Source: Notospermus geniculatus (taxonomy: Eukaryota > Nemertea > Pilidiophora > Heteronemertea > Lineidae). From it: DNA of 64,000 nucleotides. The stretch lies in the NCBI GenBank assembly GCA_002633025.1, contig NMRB01001034.1, forward strand, positions 166,509-230,508, given 5' to 3'. Made by a program: the position numbers and the translations under genes. The notes beneath the pieces are model-generated. The model saw only the letters and a list, made by a program, of their open reading frames with translations. It was not told where the DNA came from and made no database searches. Every line of letters begins with the position of its first letter. Positions within the stretch are counted from its first letter, which is position 1. Shown here piece by piece: positions 41,556-53,441 of this stretch.

Positions 41556-41972
41556 GCCCTGATGGCCGAATGGTTCCATGTCCGCTCAGCAAGCAGCAGG
41601 TCCTGGGTTCGAATCCAGCCTGGGCCGTATGGGATTATCATCCCTGGCTCTTCATGTCTGTTGCATGGGACAGAAAGCCATGGTGCCTTGTACCTTGTTT
41701 CTTTGCAAGGGCAAGTAAGACCCCATCCAAGTGAGGAACATGAGTAGCTGGAGATGGCCTCTTCCTTATTTACCAGGGCCCAGTTTCACAAAGAAACTTG
41801 AGTCTAAAGTTTGACTTAAGTCATCATGTGACCAGGGTTTCAGCAAATCAGATGACTTCATTTCAGACTTAAGTTTTTTCTTAGACTTAAGATTCTTTGT
41901 GAAACTGGGCCCAGGGCCAATAATGCTAAATGGCTTCAGCCCTGACAGAAAAATCAAAATAAAATGAAATAC
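41556..41972 (+). mobile_element. tRNA-derived SINE, copy 8, with a MITE inserted in its tail
   Basis: The head has GATGGCCGAATGGTTCC and CTGGGTTCGAATCCAGC (intact B box); the body has CCCATCCAAGTGAGGAAC. The tail word ACCAGGGCCAATAATG is split after ACCAG by the element at 41777-41911 and resumes CAGGGCCAATAATG. This gives a clean relative age: SINE first, MITE later. Confidence 0.85.
41777..41911. mobile_element. GGCCCAGTTTCAC hairpin MITE with CAG duplication
   Basis: The arms GGCCCAGTTTCACAAAGAA and TTCTTTGTGAAACTGGGCC are perfect. CAG flanks both sides (41774-41776, 41912-41914). It lies inside SINE copy 8, whose intact sequence elsewhere proves the empty site. Confidence 0.85.
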
Positions 41973-42532
41973 AACAGCAACAAATGCAAGTCTCTACTTT
42001 ATCAAATGCACCCTTTTGTGACTACCAAGAAAATCATACATGTAAATGCCTTTCAAATATTGAAATTTCATTCTATCAAACACATTCAGGAAAACTTCTT
42101 CTGCGATGTTTAAATCGGTTGCGGAGACTTGTATTGCTCGGTTAACCACATTCAAAGACTCGAGCAATTCAATCCGGGAAAATCTACTTAACCAGACAGT
42201 GCTGATTGCGAGAGAGTGAGCTATGCTGCTTTTGAAGTGCACAAGACTTTTTAAAGAAATCGACAAAGTGCGAATGCCACAATCACAAAGTCAAGGCAGG
42301 ATAATGGAGAAATCTACTCAAGATTTCTTTCCGTTTCAAATGCTTTCATCAAAGACGGAAGTTTTTGGTCATGTGACTGTAAACCAGAAAGGTCACGAGT
42401 ACGGCAAACATGTCTTTCAAAGTACTAACGGTGGATTACACGGAAAGACGAAAAAAATGAATGTTATGCAGTCTGTGATATCATGCAATCACACTATGAG
42501 ATAATCTGTTCATCTTGGATGATAAATCACAA

Positions 42533-42851
42533 ATACAGGGAACCTCCCTTAGTGGACACTTCTGCCAGGAGGACACCTCTATATTAGGCCGAGTTTACAT
42601 CGGATGACGCGCGACATGAACACGCAGGCGAACAAAGGTTTCATGGGGATGAATCCTTTGTGAAGCCATTGTTCGCCTGCGTGTTCGTGTCGCGTGTTCA
42701 TCCGATGTAAACTCAGCCTTAGGACACCAAAGTTCAGTCCAAACTGGTCATTTCTATTCATTTTGACCTCTGTAATCAGGACACCTCTCAATTAAGGGCA
42801 TGAACTACCCATTCCCGAAGGTGTCCTTAATAGAGAGGATCCACAGTACAT
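42533..42851 (+). mobile_element. Pogo-like MITE, copy 5, with a nested hairpin MITE
   Basis: It starts ACAGGGAACCTCCCTTAGTG and ends TAGAGAGGATCCACAGTA, with GGACACCTCT and TTCTATTCATTTTGACCTC inside. The hairpin element at 42587-42718 splits it within CTCTATATTA-GGACACC. Confidence 0.75.
42587..42718. mobile_element. GGCCGAGTTTACATC hairpin MITE with TTA duplication
   Basis: The arms GGCCGAGTTTACATCGGATG and CATCCGATGTAAACTCAGCC are inverted, with one mismatch near the end. TTA flanks both sides (42584-42586, 42719-42721). The interior AACACGCAGGCGAACAA pairs with TTGTTCGCCTGCGTGTT. Confidence 0.85.
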
Positions 42852-43059
42852 GGGACCTCTATACTATGGACACCTCTGGGACTGACAGACATGAATTTTT
42901 ATGTGTTAATCAGCTTTAGGAGTGCACCTGGTATCTATAGATCAAGAAGCAATGAAAATGGCAATCCGCCACCTATCAGCTAAGCAGAGAACTAGATGTA
43001 ATCAGTTCAACTCTCGCCCGACTAAACAAACCAACCTCTCAATACTGAGAGAATGCGAC

Positions 43060-46000
43060 TCCCACCGAGAGGCCAACATGCGATGATACATTCAGATATC
43101 CCTGCTGATCTGACCAGACAGGAAGGGCTATTTTGTCATCAAATCAGGTGAACTGGTGCGGGAGAAGGATAATAAAGCTGTCATTCAGACACAGGGCTTA
43201 TCACGCGTGATTGGCTGATGGAACCATCAGCGGTATTGTATGCAAATTTGCGAGATATGTCACATTAACACGGTATGACTTTTGATCGGTTTTTTGGTGA
43301 CCTTGGGGCCGTGCAATCCTCTTCTGGCAGGTTCCAATATTGAGTCATGAATTCTTTGCAAGCAAACCCCCGAGTTTCACCATTAAACTTTTTACGCAAC
43401 TCGTGCAAGGTAAGCTTTATTTTCACTAGTAGGGAAATTTGTGTCATTTATGATGTCATGCAGTGCATAAGATGTACAAGATGCCAATGCCTTTACCGAA
43501 ATGACGTCATCACAGTACCTACCGGTACAACCGCTTGCAGCGCCGACTTTTCGGGATAAACCGCAGGGCCAGTTCCCCACTACATTGCTGTACTTATTCA
43601 GTGGGACTCCGCCTTCAAGTATAAACCCATGAAGCAAATCAGTTCTTGCAATGAAAGGGTTAATATCGTTTGCAAACCGAGCATTATCTGAGTCATGGGG
43701 TCATAAAATGCACTTTACACATATTCTATTAGACACCAAACAGATTGACCAGCAAATTACAATTTCCGTCCCGAAGTCTGAATAATGATAATAGAGGAAC
43801 AATGTAATCGTTAATTTGGAAAGTGACAGATAGGTAATTAAATGGAGTGTTTCTCTTCGTTAGCCTCTCCCATCATGATAATTAGAGCATGATTGAATAG
43901 CTATGGTTATCAGAGGCAAATTTTAAATGGGAACTTAAGGTCATCGGTATTGCCTGATCAGGGCACAAAATCCCTCACATTGGCTGATATTCATATATAT
44001 CTTATCTTATTAAAATATTATCTCAGGAGTGCAAGCGCCCACTTAGGGCATTATAAAAGCTAGTAAATGCTTTTAGTTCAAGTTTTGCAGTACATTTACA
44101 GTGGATCTTGCTCAAAAAAGTGCAAATCTTAAGTAAAAGCATTTGGTAACTTTTATGAATACCAGCCAATGGTCTGGAAGCTGCAGCTTGCATCCCTCAT
44201 GTCAGATTGGTTGAGAAGTTATGAAGCCTTTATACATGTACATGTATAGTGCTTTCCATTGTATACAGTCTCTACCCCAGTCTCTCCAGAAACCTTCTTG
44301 TGGAACTCAAGGAGCAGCTCAGTCAGTGTTCATTTCATCCTTTCAGACCAATTGAGAACACAAAATGGCAACTCAGTTGGGAACTGAACATGTCACCTCT
44401 CGATCTAGAATGTGACAACTATGCGCCACGGTACCCCACAATTCGCAATTTACAGTTTGCACCAAGCCATTTCCAAAAATTGCTGTTTTTTTGTTTTGTA
44501 CCTGGTGAAAAACTCTATCACAATGTAATTAATATATTACAGAGTTAGTTTTTTGAAGTAAACAGAATTATGTGAAAAAGTTCCTAATGACATTAGAGGT
44601 AATTCTAAATACAGTTGACTTTTCCAAACTTTAAATATCAGTTGAAGGCGAAGGTACATGACACCAGCATCCTTTGTAGTAAAAAAGATAGCATTACTGC
44701 AATTTTTTTCACGGAGAAACAACCCCCAAACTTTGACAACAAACATAATCTTCAAGAAAAAAAGCAAATTTGCCCAAGGTCAGATCAAGGAGCTTTCTCC
44801 AACGAGAATAAAATCATCCATTTATTTTTCATTTAAACGACGACCCATCCCGGTCCCACCTGCCTCTCTGTCTTTGATGTTCAAGTTCATAAATAGCAAG
44901 GATTATGAGTGTTTCTCCATGTTAACAACGTCAAAATGGCAAATCTCCAGACTCTTCAATCCCCTAGGTGGTAGATATTCCTGCAGGCAGATCAAAGAAC
45001 GGGAATTAGTAAAAGCTACATCCGTGAGATGACGAAATTAAGGATTTTTAGAAGTGGATTTCAATGATAGAATTATGGGAGAAAAAACGAAAAAGAAATT
45101 ACCGGTAGGTGCGAGACAAAAAATGAAGGAAATAAGCACGGAGGAAAAAAACTTTGTGATTTGCAAAATGACCTGGCAAATCCGCTATGGTGTTCAAAAT
45201 GAGGATCTGAATGATTGAATTATGCAAGAAAAAAAGGAAAAATCATTTGCAAGACAAAAAATTCTGGAAAACTGGAGATTCACAAAATGAAGATAAGACA
45301 GATTTGCAAATCTGCTTTAGTTTTAAGCACTGCTTTTCGTGAAAAGGCCCACATCTAATCACGTCATCAAAGGGGGATTTAAATGAGATCAATTATGAAT
45401 GAGGGAGAAAAAAATGGAAGCAAATAAGCATAAACAAGGAAAAACAGCGGAATTTGCAAAATGACCACACAGAGATTTGCAAATCCACTAGTTTTTATGT
45501 TGCAATTCCGAAGAGTGCGACGTCCGAATCATGTCAACAACCGTGAACAAATCTACACGACAACAGGAACCATCCAAGTTGAAACTTTGTTGATTTATGA
45601 CAACATTTAAGCCGATTTGTATGGACTATCGATGACGATACCGTCCGGTTCAGATTTGCACCTTTATTACCGATGAGTCGTCCGGAATTAAATTGATTGT
45701 TTCCGTTGATGACCGGTCATTTGTGAATCACCGTACACTATTGTCATAATGATTATTTGACCGGTGGGATGCACACATCGGCAGATCTTCGGCAAGATCC
45801 ATGACTCATGAGGCCATATCTTACGGTCATATGACATGTGAAAGCTTGTAACAGATTTTCTTTCCAAAAAGGTCGTCATTTGTCCCAGTAAATCTTCTCA
45901 AATGGAAACAGTCACGAACGGCCACGAACTGTCATAACTAACCTAAAATCTCCTTTTTCAAAATAGTCGTTGAAACTACCCGCCCTTTCGAGTAGCATGC

Positions 46001-46218
46001 TTAGAAATCCTTAAATTCCATCGTCTTCAAATAACAGAAGTCCCTGATTAGGCCACCAGTAATTATGGTCATTATTTTGAAGTAACACTCCTTAACTACA
46101 CAACCAGAGGCTGAATCTTGAGCAACCATAACTAAAGTCAATCCCATCAATAAAGAGGACAATTTCATTTATCATTAGCTGAAAATTGAAGATCATGCAG
46201 AAATGACCTTGGACTTAC
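43060..46218. other. Mostly unassigned; hairpin at 44043 and purine-rich degenerate repeats
   Basis: 44043-44166 is a foldback (TTATAAAAGCTAGTAAATGC pairs with GCATTTGGTAACTTTTATGA) related to 58455-58590. 45046-45500 carries three degenerate blocks with GATTTGCAAAATGA and GGCAAATCCRCTA words in A/G-rich sequence. No coding sequence can be supported. Confidence 0.5.
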
Positions 46219-46345
46219 CCTCATGTCCACATACGCTCCACCAAAGGGTAGGTGTGGCCAACTTGAAGAAGACTTTCCAAGAATGATTCTGACCGAGGCA
46301 CACCAGAGGCAGTTCCCTTTCATTGCCGATGAAGTTCTTCCCGAT
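46219..46345 (-). CDS. Candidate internal exon, product unknown
   Basis: On the minus strand a good acceptor (TTTTTTATTGCAG) is followed by 127 bases free of stops in two of three frames, and a strong donor GTAAGT. One frame reads IGKNFIGNERELPLVCLGQN and then HSWKVFFKLATPTLWWSVC; another ends in PFGGAYVDMR. The plus strand also has a short open frame here. I recognise no domain and see no adjoining exons within several kb, so it may be an exon of an unseen gene, a non-coding exon, or chance. Confidence 0.3.
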
Positions 46346-49300
46346 CTGCAATAAAAAATAGGATGAAAGTGAGGAGAGATACTGGACTAGCAAATCAGCA
46401 CCCACACACTCAAGTTCGAAGGGTGAAATACCAACCAATTGTGATGGTGATGACATCTATTTCACTGCCAGGATTTTCTTGCAATTTTGTTTTCCTGACA
46501 CGTTACATACACTCAAAATTCTGTACAAACTAAAAAACACCCATGAAAACCTGCATCAAACCTGGAACTTCATCATGACAAGTCCACAGGGAGTTGAACT
46601 CATGATATCAGAGGTGACAAAACCCATTATTTCCACTATGCCACTGAGACACTCTTCTTTGCAGCATGAAGTGAAATTCTCAAAAACATCCCCACAAGGC
46701 ACCTTTTTGAGAAACTGAAGAGGTTGAGAAGTTTTCGAAGTCCATCAGCTAGTTACGAGAACCGGATGTCAGTTTCTCCTTAATTCACACAAAGATGCGG
46801 CCAGTTTCCCCACACTGCTGATTAACCTGTCAGCTTAATTATCGTAAAAAGCTTCCCTAATTGTTATTACAGAGGTGAAGGGACCTCTTCTTCTGATCAA
46901 AGGCAAGTTTTTTTGTGGGGAATTTTTCGCACCGTGTAATTACCGCCTTTAGAATTCAGGTGGTCAGCAGTGTGATTGGCCAAGCATCCCAGGTGGGCAT
47001 TTAGGGAGAGAAGTCCTGCTGCAGATTAAATTAGCCGAATCGACGAGAAGTTCAAAGAAATGACACAAGGAGTGCATTTAACTCATCTGCCCACATAGTC
47101 CAGCAGACGGCATCTTCTGTCAAAGTTTCTTCACATCCAATGGCGTTGACTGAAAATTATTTGAAGAAATGTTGTTCCTACCATCCATCGGAAGAATGTT
47201 TCTTAAAGATTTTCCCAATTCATTTCCAAGACTTTTAGAAAACTTCAACAGAAAATGATGTCCGCTCAGACCTGGGAGCAGATGATTTAAGGCTGAGCTG
47301 TCTTGGAAAGAGTCACCTAACTACCGGCATTGTAACTTCACAATGAGGAACCTGTGAAAACTATTCTGTGTGGTGATGCAGCAAGCACAAGACCTAGTTT
47401 TAGCCCTATAGAGGTTTCCCACGTGACGTCATAAAGGCCACGTTGGCCGTCCAATTGACCACGTGTTTCCTGAAGGAACATCACAATGACGCAATGACGT
47501 TATTTCGTGTGCTGTCTCGTCACGTCAGGCGTTCTGTCAATCCACGTGTAGCACCCTACTGACGCAAGTTTCCGTTATATTGACGGCCAGTCACATGATT
47601 TGATATTGTCAGTTGGATTCCTCTATTGCAAAACATAACTGATGTTGTGACGTGATGTCCTTGCTTTGTTTTGCTACATTTTTAACATCTTACAGTCTTA
47701 TGCACACAGCGCGGCTTGTCAAGTTTTGGGCTACCAATTGGTTCATGATAGCAACTTGGCCCAGTGAGGGCCTCTTTCAGGGTACCTTCTTTTAGGGCAC
47801 GTAGCTGTCAATTCTAGTGCTTGTATTCTCGTATCACTTCGTAGCAACAGAAAAGGAAGGATATGTGAGAAGTAATCAAACTTTATCCACAGTCATTACG
47901 TAAAGTGGGACCCAAGTGGCTCAAAGCCGAGTCTTCTTATATCATCATTCCAAGGTGTGGCAATGAAGGAAAACATCAGCAGACAATCCCAGCCAATCTT
48001 GGAAAGTTTTCCTGTTTTTATTCCTGTTTTATTATAGATCTACATCTAACTTTCACCATCCCACCCCTGCGTGTTAGAATTAAATGAAAACCACCAATTT
48101 CACACCAAGAAAGTTAGCGTTGAAAATCCGCAAGAGCAAATTCCCAGGGTGCATGGCAATTGGAGTCTTATGCTGCACGAACCCTAGCGTGACAAATTAA
48201 ATTTCTGAAAACTGTAGATAGGATTGGGTTTTTCTTGCTATCTCTTCATCAAAACGTTCTTGCATTTTGAGATTAAGTGAGCCCAAGTTGCATGAACTAA
48301 ACAAATTAGTTTTCTTCTTAGTTCAACATATATACACTGGCTAATCAGGATCGCACAAACGATAAGTAACAGCTAGAAAGCTGTTTTATAACAACTGACA
48401 AAGAGCTAAATGCAGCTCTCTTAAGCTGTGTTTATCAGACATCCGGACTGCGGTATACGGGATGCGGAAGCGATATGTTGTATGCGAAAATGCATAGCAT
48501 ATACCGCTTCCACATTCCGGGTGTCCAGCTTATGGAAGACCTTCAGATCTGCAGTGCAATTAGTGGCGCTCCGCCACAAAACCAGTGCAAAGTTGCACGG
48601 AAAATGAGCCTAAACGTACTGACACAACACCAGGAGATAAGAAATAGAATCACTCAGACTTCACAACAGACAGACAATACGGAAATTGACAGATAATTTG
48701 GTCCCAACTTGCCAACCTCAGAGCACTGATGACTGGCTTTGCAGGTGGACGGTTACATATGTCTGCAAGATGAAACCATCAGATTGCATATCGCGGAGTT
48801 TTTATTTTTATCAGCAAGGGTCGGACATACATGGTTACAACGAGGCCACACTATAGACGGTGAGACAGGACAAAAGCAGGGTTGGAGAAACGCAACAAAA
48901 TGAACAGGACTAGGCTTTACTGAACAATTACATTCCCGAAATGCGAGACAGGATAAAGGAAGAGTCGGACAAACACAATGAAATCAATAGGCGTGACGTC
49001 ATTTGGGCGACTTGCTACAGCTTTCCTCATCCTGCATTTTATGACACAAAAACGTCCCAAGGGCAGCGATGAGATGAGGGTGTTGACTCTCAGTTCAATA
49101 TTTTCATTCCTTTACATGAAAAAAACGTGCAAAATCATCAACTTTTTCAAGAATAGAAGGCTATGGAATTATATTCCTGATGGATTTACTCATACTTTAA
49201 CAGATTAAAGTGACAAAGGGCAGTATTGGGAGTTCAAAATAGTCCCAAGACGAGCATAAAGACACTGAACTGTCAACATCTTAATAAAAGTGCAAAATTT

Positions 49301-49516
49301 GAAAATGATGTATCCCACTGAGATTTCTTAGACAAAGGAAGTAGCACATTTGATGTCTGGTTTAATTTTCAACAAATTAGGTTATTTTCATAAATACGTC
49401 CGCAGATAGGATTGGATCTCATGATGATGTCATTCTCAATCGCAATTGCTGTCAATGTGGGTAATGGAAACTTAGCGCCATCAGTCCCCGAGTCGGTGGG
49501 TTCACTTCAACATTAA
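46346..49516. other. No supported gene
   Basis: A tRNA-like minus-strand segment lies at 46565-46640. 47400-47560 holds CACGTGACGTCA and GACCACGTG boxes, reminiscent of the CRE-rich repeats at 11.5 kb. A foldback lies near 48425-48535 (GACATCCGGACTG and GGGTGTCCAGC words). The rest is unassigned. Confidence 0.45.
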
Positions 49517-49693
49517 GCCCCATTTCAACTACAGCGGACTCTTGCACGGTTTGCGACGAGCAGTGCGGTTTTCACAGGGTTCTGGATCGTTCGATGATTT
49601 AACAATACTTAGTGTGTTAATTATCCCAATGCCTGTGAAAACCACTCACTCGCCGCAGGCTACTGTGGAATCCCTGTAGTGGAAACGGGCCTT
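49517..49693. mobile_element. MITE: CCCATTTCAACTACAGCGG family, copy 3
   Basis: The left AAGCCCCATTTCAACTACAG and the right CTGTAGTGGAAACGGGCCTT are inverted; CGGTTTTCACAGGGTT pairs with CCTGTGAAAACC. The best preserved of the three copies. Confidence 0.7.
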
Positions 49694-49776
49694 TCGTGAC
49701 ACCTAGTGGTCAAGTGACCGTCCGCGCTAATTGAACCAACTGCCTCTCAGTCATGAGTCTGGCTCTCTTGCCACAT

Positions 49777-49883
49777 CCTCCCATAGCAGGGCTTCATGGT
49801 CTCGCACCTCTTCATACACTCACACAGAGATTGTGTAAGTGGAACAAGAGGAGGTAAAACCCCCTGATGTGGGAGGATGCTCT
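49777..49883. mobile_element. CCTCCCACAGCAGGG hairpin, copy 2
   Basis: CATCCTCCCATAGCAGGGCT at the left mirrors ACCCCCTGATGTGGGAGGATG at the right. Confidence 0.65.
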
Positions 49884-49950
49884 TGCCACTGCATCTCTGT
49901 GTTCCCCACAAGGGGAATTTATTTACAAGGCCACATGAGATCAACTGGCT

Positions 49951-50681
49951 ACTTATAAAACCCGAAATGAAATGGCCGAAATGATCGAAATGGCCGAAAT
50001 GATCGAAACGGCCGAAACGATCGAAATAGATGAAATGACTTTACACTTACGTGGCCTATTACGATTTTTCAAGTAAACTGAGTGCTTTAAGTCTGTAGTA
50101 GATGTATACCGGTAGCAACCATGCAATAATAGTATGATAGGAACATACATAAAATCAGGACACAAGATAAAAATTGCCGTTAGGAAAATTGTTAATGGCA
50201 TTTGGCCGTTTCATTTTAACTCAGCCAGTCGCCACGCATGGCGGTGCAGTATCTTTCCAGGCAGTACACTGGTACCAGTTTTGCCGTACGTGCCGCCACC
50301 TTTAATTTTGGCGGGAGTTTTTTTTAAAAATGAACATCATGATTGACTATACCTCAGCGATGAGGCTCACTTTAGGCTCAATAGCCATAAATTACCTTTC
50401 TTCCACTAGAATGCTCCGATCATGGTTGTTCCACAGCACCATGTTGACGAGCATGCAATACAATTCCAACTTCCCTTTCGTAACATGTGGGGAATCCCAT
50501 TTCAGTGCACATTAAGTTTTGGGGCTGCAGGGTAGATTGTATTAATTAGTTTTTTTTTGAGATGTAAAATATGAAAATAAGTGAATTTTTACATTGTTAA
50601 TTTGCTTTTTTCCCTGTTCTTCAATCCATTTCGACCATTTCGATCATTTCGGCCATTTCATTCCGGGTTTTATAAGTAACT
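49951..50681 (+). mobile_element. Long-TIR foldback element, left member of an inverted pair
   Basis: The ends start ACTTATAAAACCCGAAATG and finish CATTCCGGGTTTTATAAGT. The TIRs continue into alternating 9-base words GGCCGAAAT and GATCGAAAT. The interior has GCCGTTAGGAAAATTGTTAA and GCCACCTTTAATTTTGGCGG. No transposase is visible. Confidence 0.75.
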
Positions 50682-50684
50682 GGT

Positions 50685-51297
50685 GGTTACTTATAAAACC
50701 CGGAATGAAATGGCCGAAATAATCGAAATGGCCGAAATGCAACCCCAAAGAAAACGTGCACTGAAATTCCCGCAAGTTACGTGGTGGAAACAGCCGCCCC
50801 CTTCCTCAGGTGTTCAGCTGCAGACAGGTCGATCCCTCACTGTGGTGGAAACAACCACGCCCATCCTCATGTGTTCATAAATTTCTAACCCTGCCAATTG
50901 AGGGTTTTTCCTGTTTGAATATGAGCCACCAGTATACCCCCGTATAAAAATAGTCATGATGTACCTTTAAAAAACTCCTGCCAAAATTAAAGGTGACTGG
51001 CTGAGTAAAAATGAAACGGCCCAATGCCATTAACAATTTTCCTAACGGTTCTCTTGCCGTGTCCTGATTTTATGATGCATCATGGTATCAAGGCTAGTTG
51101 CATGGCCGCATGTCATGATGTACGCCCATGCCAAACCTGCGTTACGGTACATCTACTGCAGACTTCAAGCACTCAGTTTAGGCCTACATTTAGGTGGCCT
51201 ACGATTTTTTAAGTAAAGTCGTTTCATCCATTTCGATGATTTCGGCCGTTTCGATCATTTCGGCCATTTCGATCATATCATTCCGGGTTTTATAACT
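50685..51297 (-). mobile_element. Long-TIR foldback element, right member of an inverted pair
   Basis: It starts GGTTACTTATAAAACCCGG and ends CATTCCGGGTTTTATAACT. The interior is the reverse complement of the left member (AACTCCTGCCAAAATTAAAG; AACAATTTTCCTAACGG). It is shorter by about 120 bases. Only about four bases separate the two members. Confidence 0.75.
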
Positions 51298-52660
51298 AAC
51301 CGAGATCAACTTCCTTCCATAAAGTTTCAGAAACTCCAAGGTTTAATGAATTTTTCATAAATATCGATGCTGTCTACCCTCCAGGTGCAAGTCTACAGAA
51401 ACATGAGACAAATTATGATCCAATCTCCCAGGAAACGCTATCGCCCTATGAATAAAGTATGGACCGAGACCCCAGGTGTGGCCAGAGGGGTCATACAACC
51501 CCTGAGGACGGCATCTAAGCCAAGAAGTATGCAAAATGAACCGCCATTGATTTAAATGCCAATAACTTGTAAGTAATCTTATATGGATGACAGCAGGACA
51601 GATTCGGGCTGCTGAAACTCGACACCATGCACTGCTGAAGGTGTTTGAATATCAATTTAAGCCCTATACCATTACCTTCACATGCATTGTCATTAACGCC
51701 CTCCGAGTCAAAATGGATTTAGAATAATTACGAAGGTACACCAGCTTATCACCCCATGGAGAGACAGGAGGTGCCATCTTCGACTACAATGATGAACTAA
51801 TTTGTCTGCAGCATTATTATTTCTAGGACAGATTTGATTCTGCACCTTGCCTCTAGACATGATTCATCATCATAACGAAAGATGGCAACACTATCAGATA
51901 TTATAACTGTGGAATTGCTGCGATCACCTGTTTTGTCACAAGGAGAGACATGAAGTGCCATCTTCAACTGCAACAAGGAACCAAGTTGTTTGTAACATCA
52001 AGATTTCTAAGATAAGTTGGTAAATGATCCATCATCGAAACGATAGACGGCAACACTATCAAGTATCGTCAGCTCCCAGTTGAGAACAGGATCAGTCAGC
52101 CGTATAGTGACTCCTATTGGTCAACTCATTGACAGCTCTTCTTACTGTCACGATCATGCCAGTTTCTTACAATGTCTATTGAATCAGCTACCAAGTTTTG
52201 ATGTGTAGAGCTCCCTCAAGATGTCGCAAGTGTGGCCGGATTGAAAACTGCATCCAATGTGATTGGTAACTCTTCAATAATCAGGCATGAATGTCAGAAT
52301 GTTGGGCAAAAGGGATCTATGCCAATGAGTAATTTTGCAGCCCTAGGCCTCTATCAAATATGATGGTGACTATTAGTAATAGGCCACACAGGACTGTCAG
52401 CCTCAAGTTCCACTGTGTCTTGATCCCTCTGGGACAGAAGATCAATGAAAACGACCATCTATTTGTGGACAAAATACAATGTACTTTTATTTGACAAATC
52501 AAACCTGATGTAAATAACTATCACATGACAGTTCTAAACAATCTCCCATCAGCTGCAGTCTAACCAGGTGATTCGAAAATCACCAATTCAGAAAAGAAAT
52601 GCTTTTTTCCAGTTCAGACAGACTTCATCAGTTAGATTGTTTCACAAAGCTCAAATGGGC
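51298..52660. other. Unassigned, with a direct duplication
   Basis: GGAGAGACAGGAGGTGCCAT at 51758 and GGAGAGACATGAAGTGCCAT at 51952 start a diverged direct repeat that ends in GGCAACACTATCA at both places (about 51887 and 52051). Nothing gene-like. Confidence 0.5.
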
Positions 52661-52669
52661 TCAGAACTC

Positions 52670-52745
52670 ATCCTCCCACAGCAGGGTTTCCTCACTCCTT
52701 ATGATGAAGAGGAGCAAAGTGAAAACCCCTCCTGTGGGAGGATGT
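52670..52745. mobile_element. CCTCCCACAGCAGGG hairpin, copy 3
   Basis: CATCCTCCCACAGCAGGGTTT mirrors AAACCCCTCCTGTGGGAGG at the right; the shortest copy, with almost complete pairing. Confidence 0.7.
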
Positions 52746-53049
52746 CTGAACTTGACGCAAGGACCCTGAACGCCGCGTAGCGGCAAACGCGCGAAGCGCT
52801 ACTGATCAATACCACGGGTCACTCACTCTCATTCCACCTCAGAGACGGGCTCAGGCGAAATGTGATAAATTTACCCAATATGCCGGCGTTACGCGGTGTG
52901 AAGGCGGATTTTGTTTATGGAGGGCCGGACAAGTGTATTTTGGAGTGTCCAAGTCGGGTAGACCGTTGAAAAGTGTTACGGATTATAACTTTGAGGCTGT
53001 TTTAGGTTGGGANNNNNNNNNNNNNNNNNNNNNNNNNNNNNNNNNNNNN

Positions 53050-53403
53050 TGCTGCGTTCACACCTATTTCGCATCGAAATCGGTTTCCGTAAATCGAAAT
53101 ACGGAAATCGATTTGGTTACGTCGGGTCGGGTCACACTACAACTAAACCGATTTCGATTCGAAACAAAACGCGTCACACTCAACCCGAAATAAACTACGT
53201 CATGACGTTAGGCCTACATTGAATGTACACTGTGCTGTACATGACTATTTCGATTTGGCTAATGCGAATCGAAACCGATTCAAATACCGGTTTGGTTAAA
53301 TCGATATAAAAGTGATCTATTTCGAATTGAGTGTGACGCGTTATATCGGAATAGGCCTTTATTGCGAATTCGATTCGATATAAAACCCTAGTGTGAACAC
53401 GGC
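53050..53403. mobile_element. MITE with TGCYGYGTTCACAC ends at the 3' side of the minus-strand gene
   Basis: TGCTGCGTTCACACCTA at the left mirrors TAGTGTGAACACGGCA at the right. The inside is built of CGAAATCGGTTTCG-like palindromic words. It lies 39 bases beyond the stop codon of the large minus-strand gene; on that strand it carries AATAAA at 53363-53358. The left edge touches the N gap 53013-53049. Confidence 0.7.
53358..53363 (-). terminator. AATAAA polyadenylation signal candidate for the minus-strand gene
   Basis: AATAAA on the minus strand, about 80 bases downstream of the stop at 53442, within the MITE. It is the nearest canonical hexamer I found. Use as the poly(A) signal is inference. 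Confidence 0.4.
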
Positions 53404-53441
53404 ATTTGAGGAAAAGCAAGATGCAACCCTGACTAATCAAC

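Noticed and set aside
41560-41640. Possible tRNA gene with intact B box
   Set aside because: The acceptor and D stems do not pair fully and the sequence continues into the SINE body shared by seven other copies.
43347-43410. Short plus-strand ATG frame ending in a GTAAGC donor-like site
   Set aside because: Only about 21 codons, an opposing frame is equally open, and no partner exon was found.
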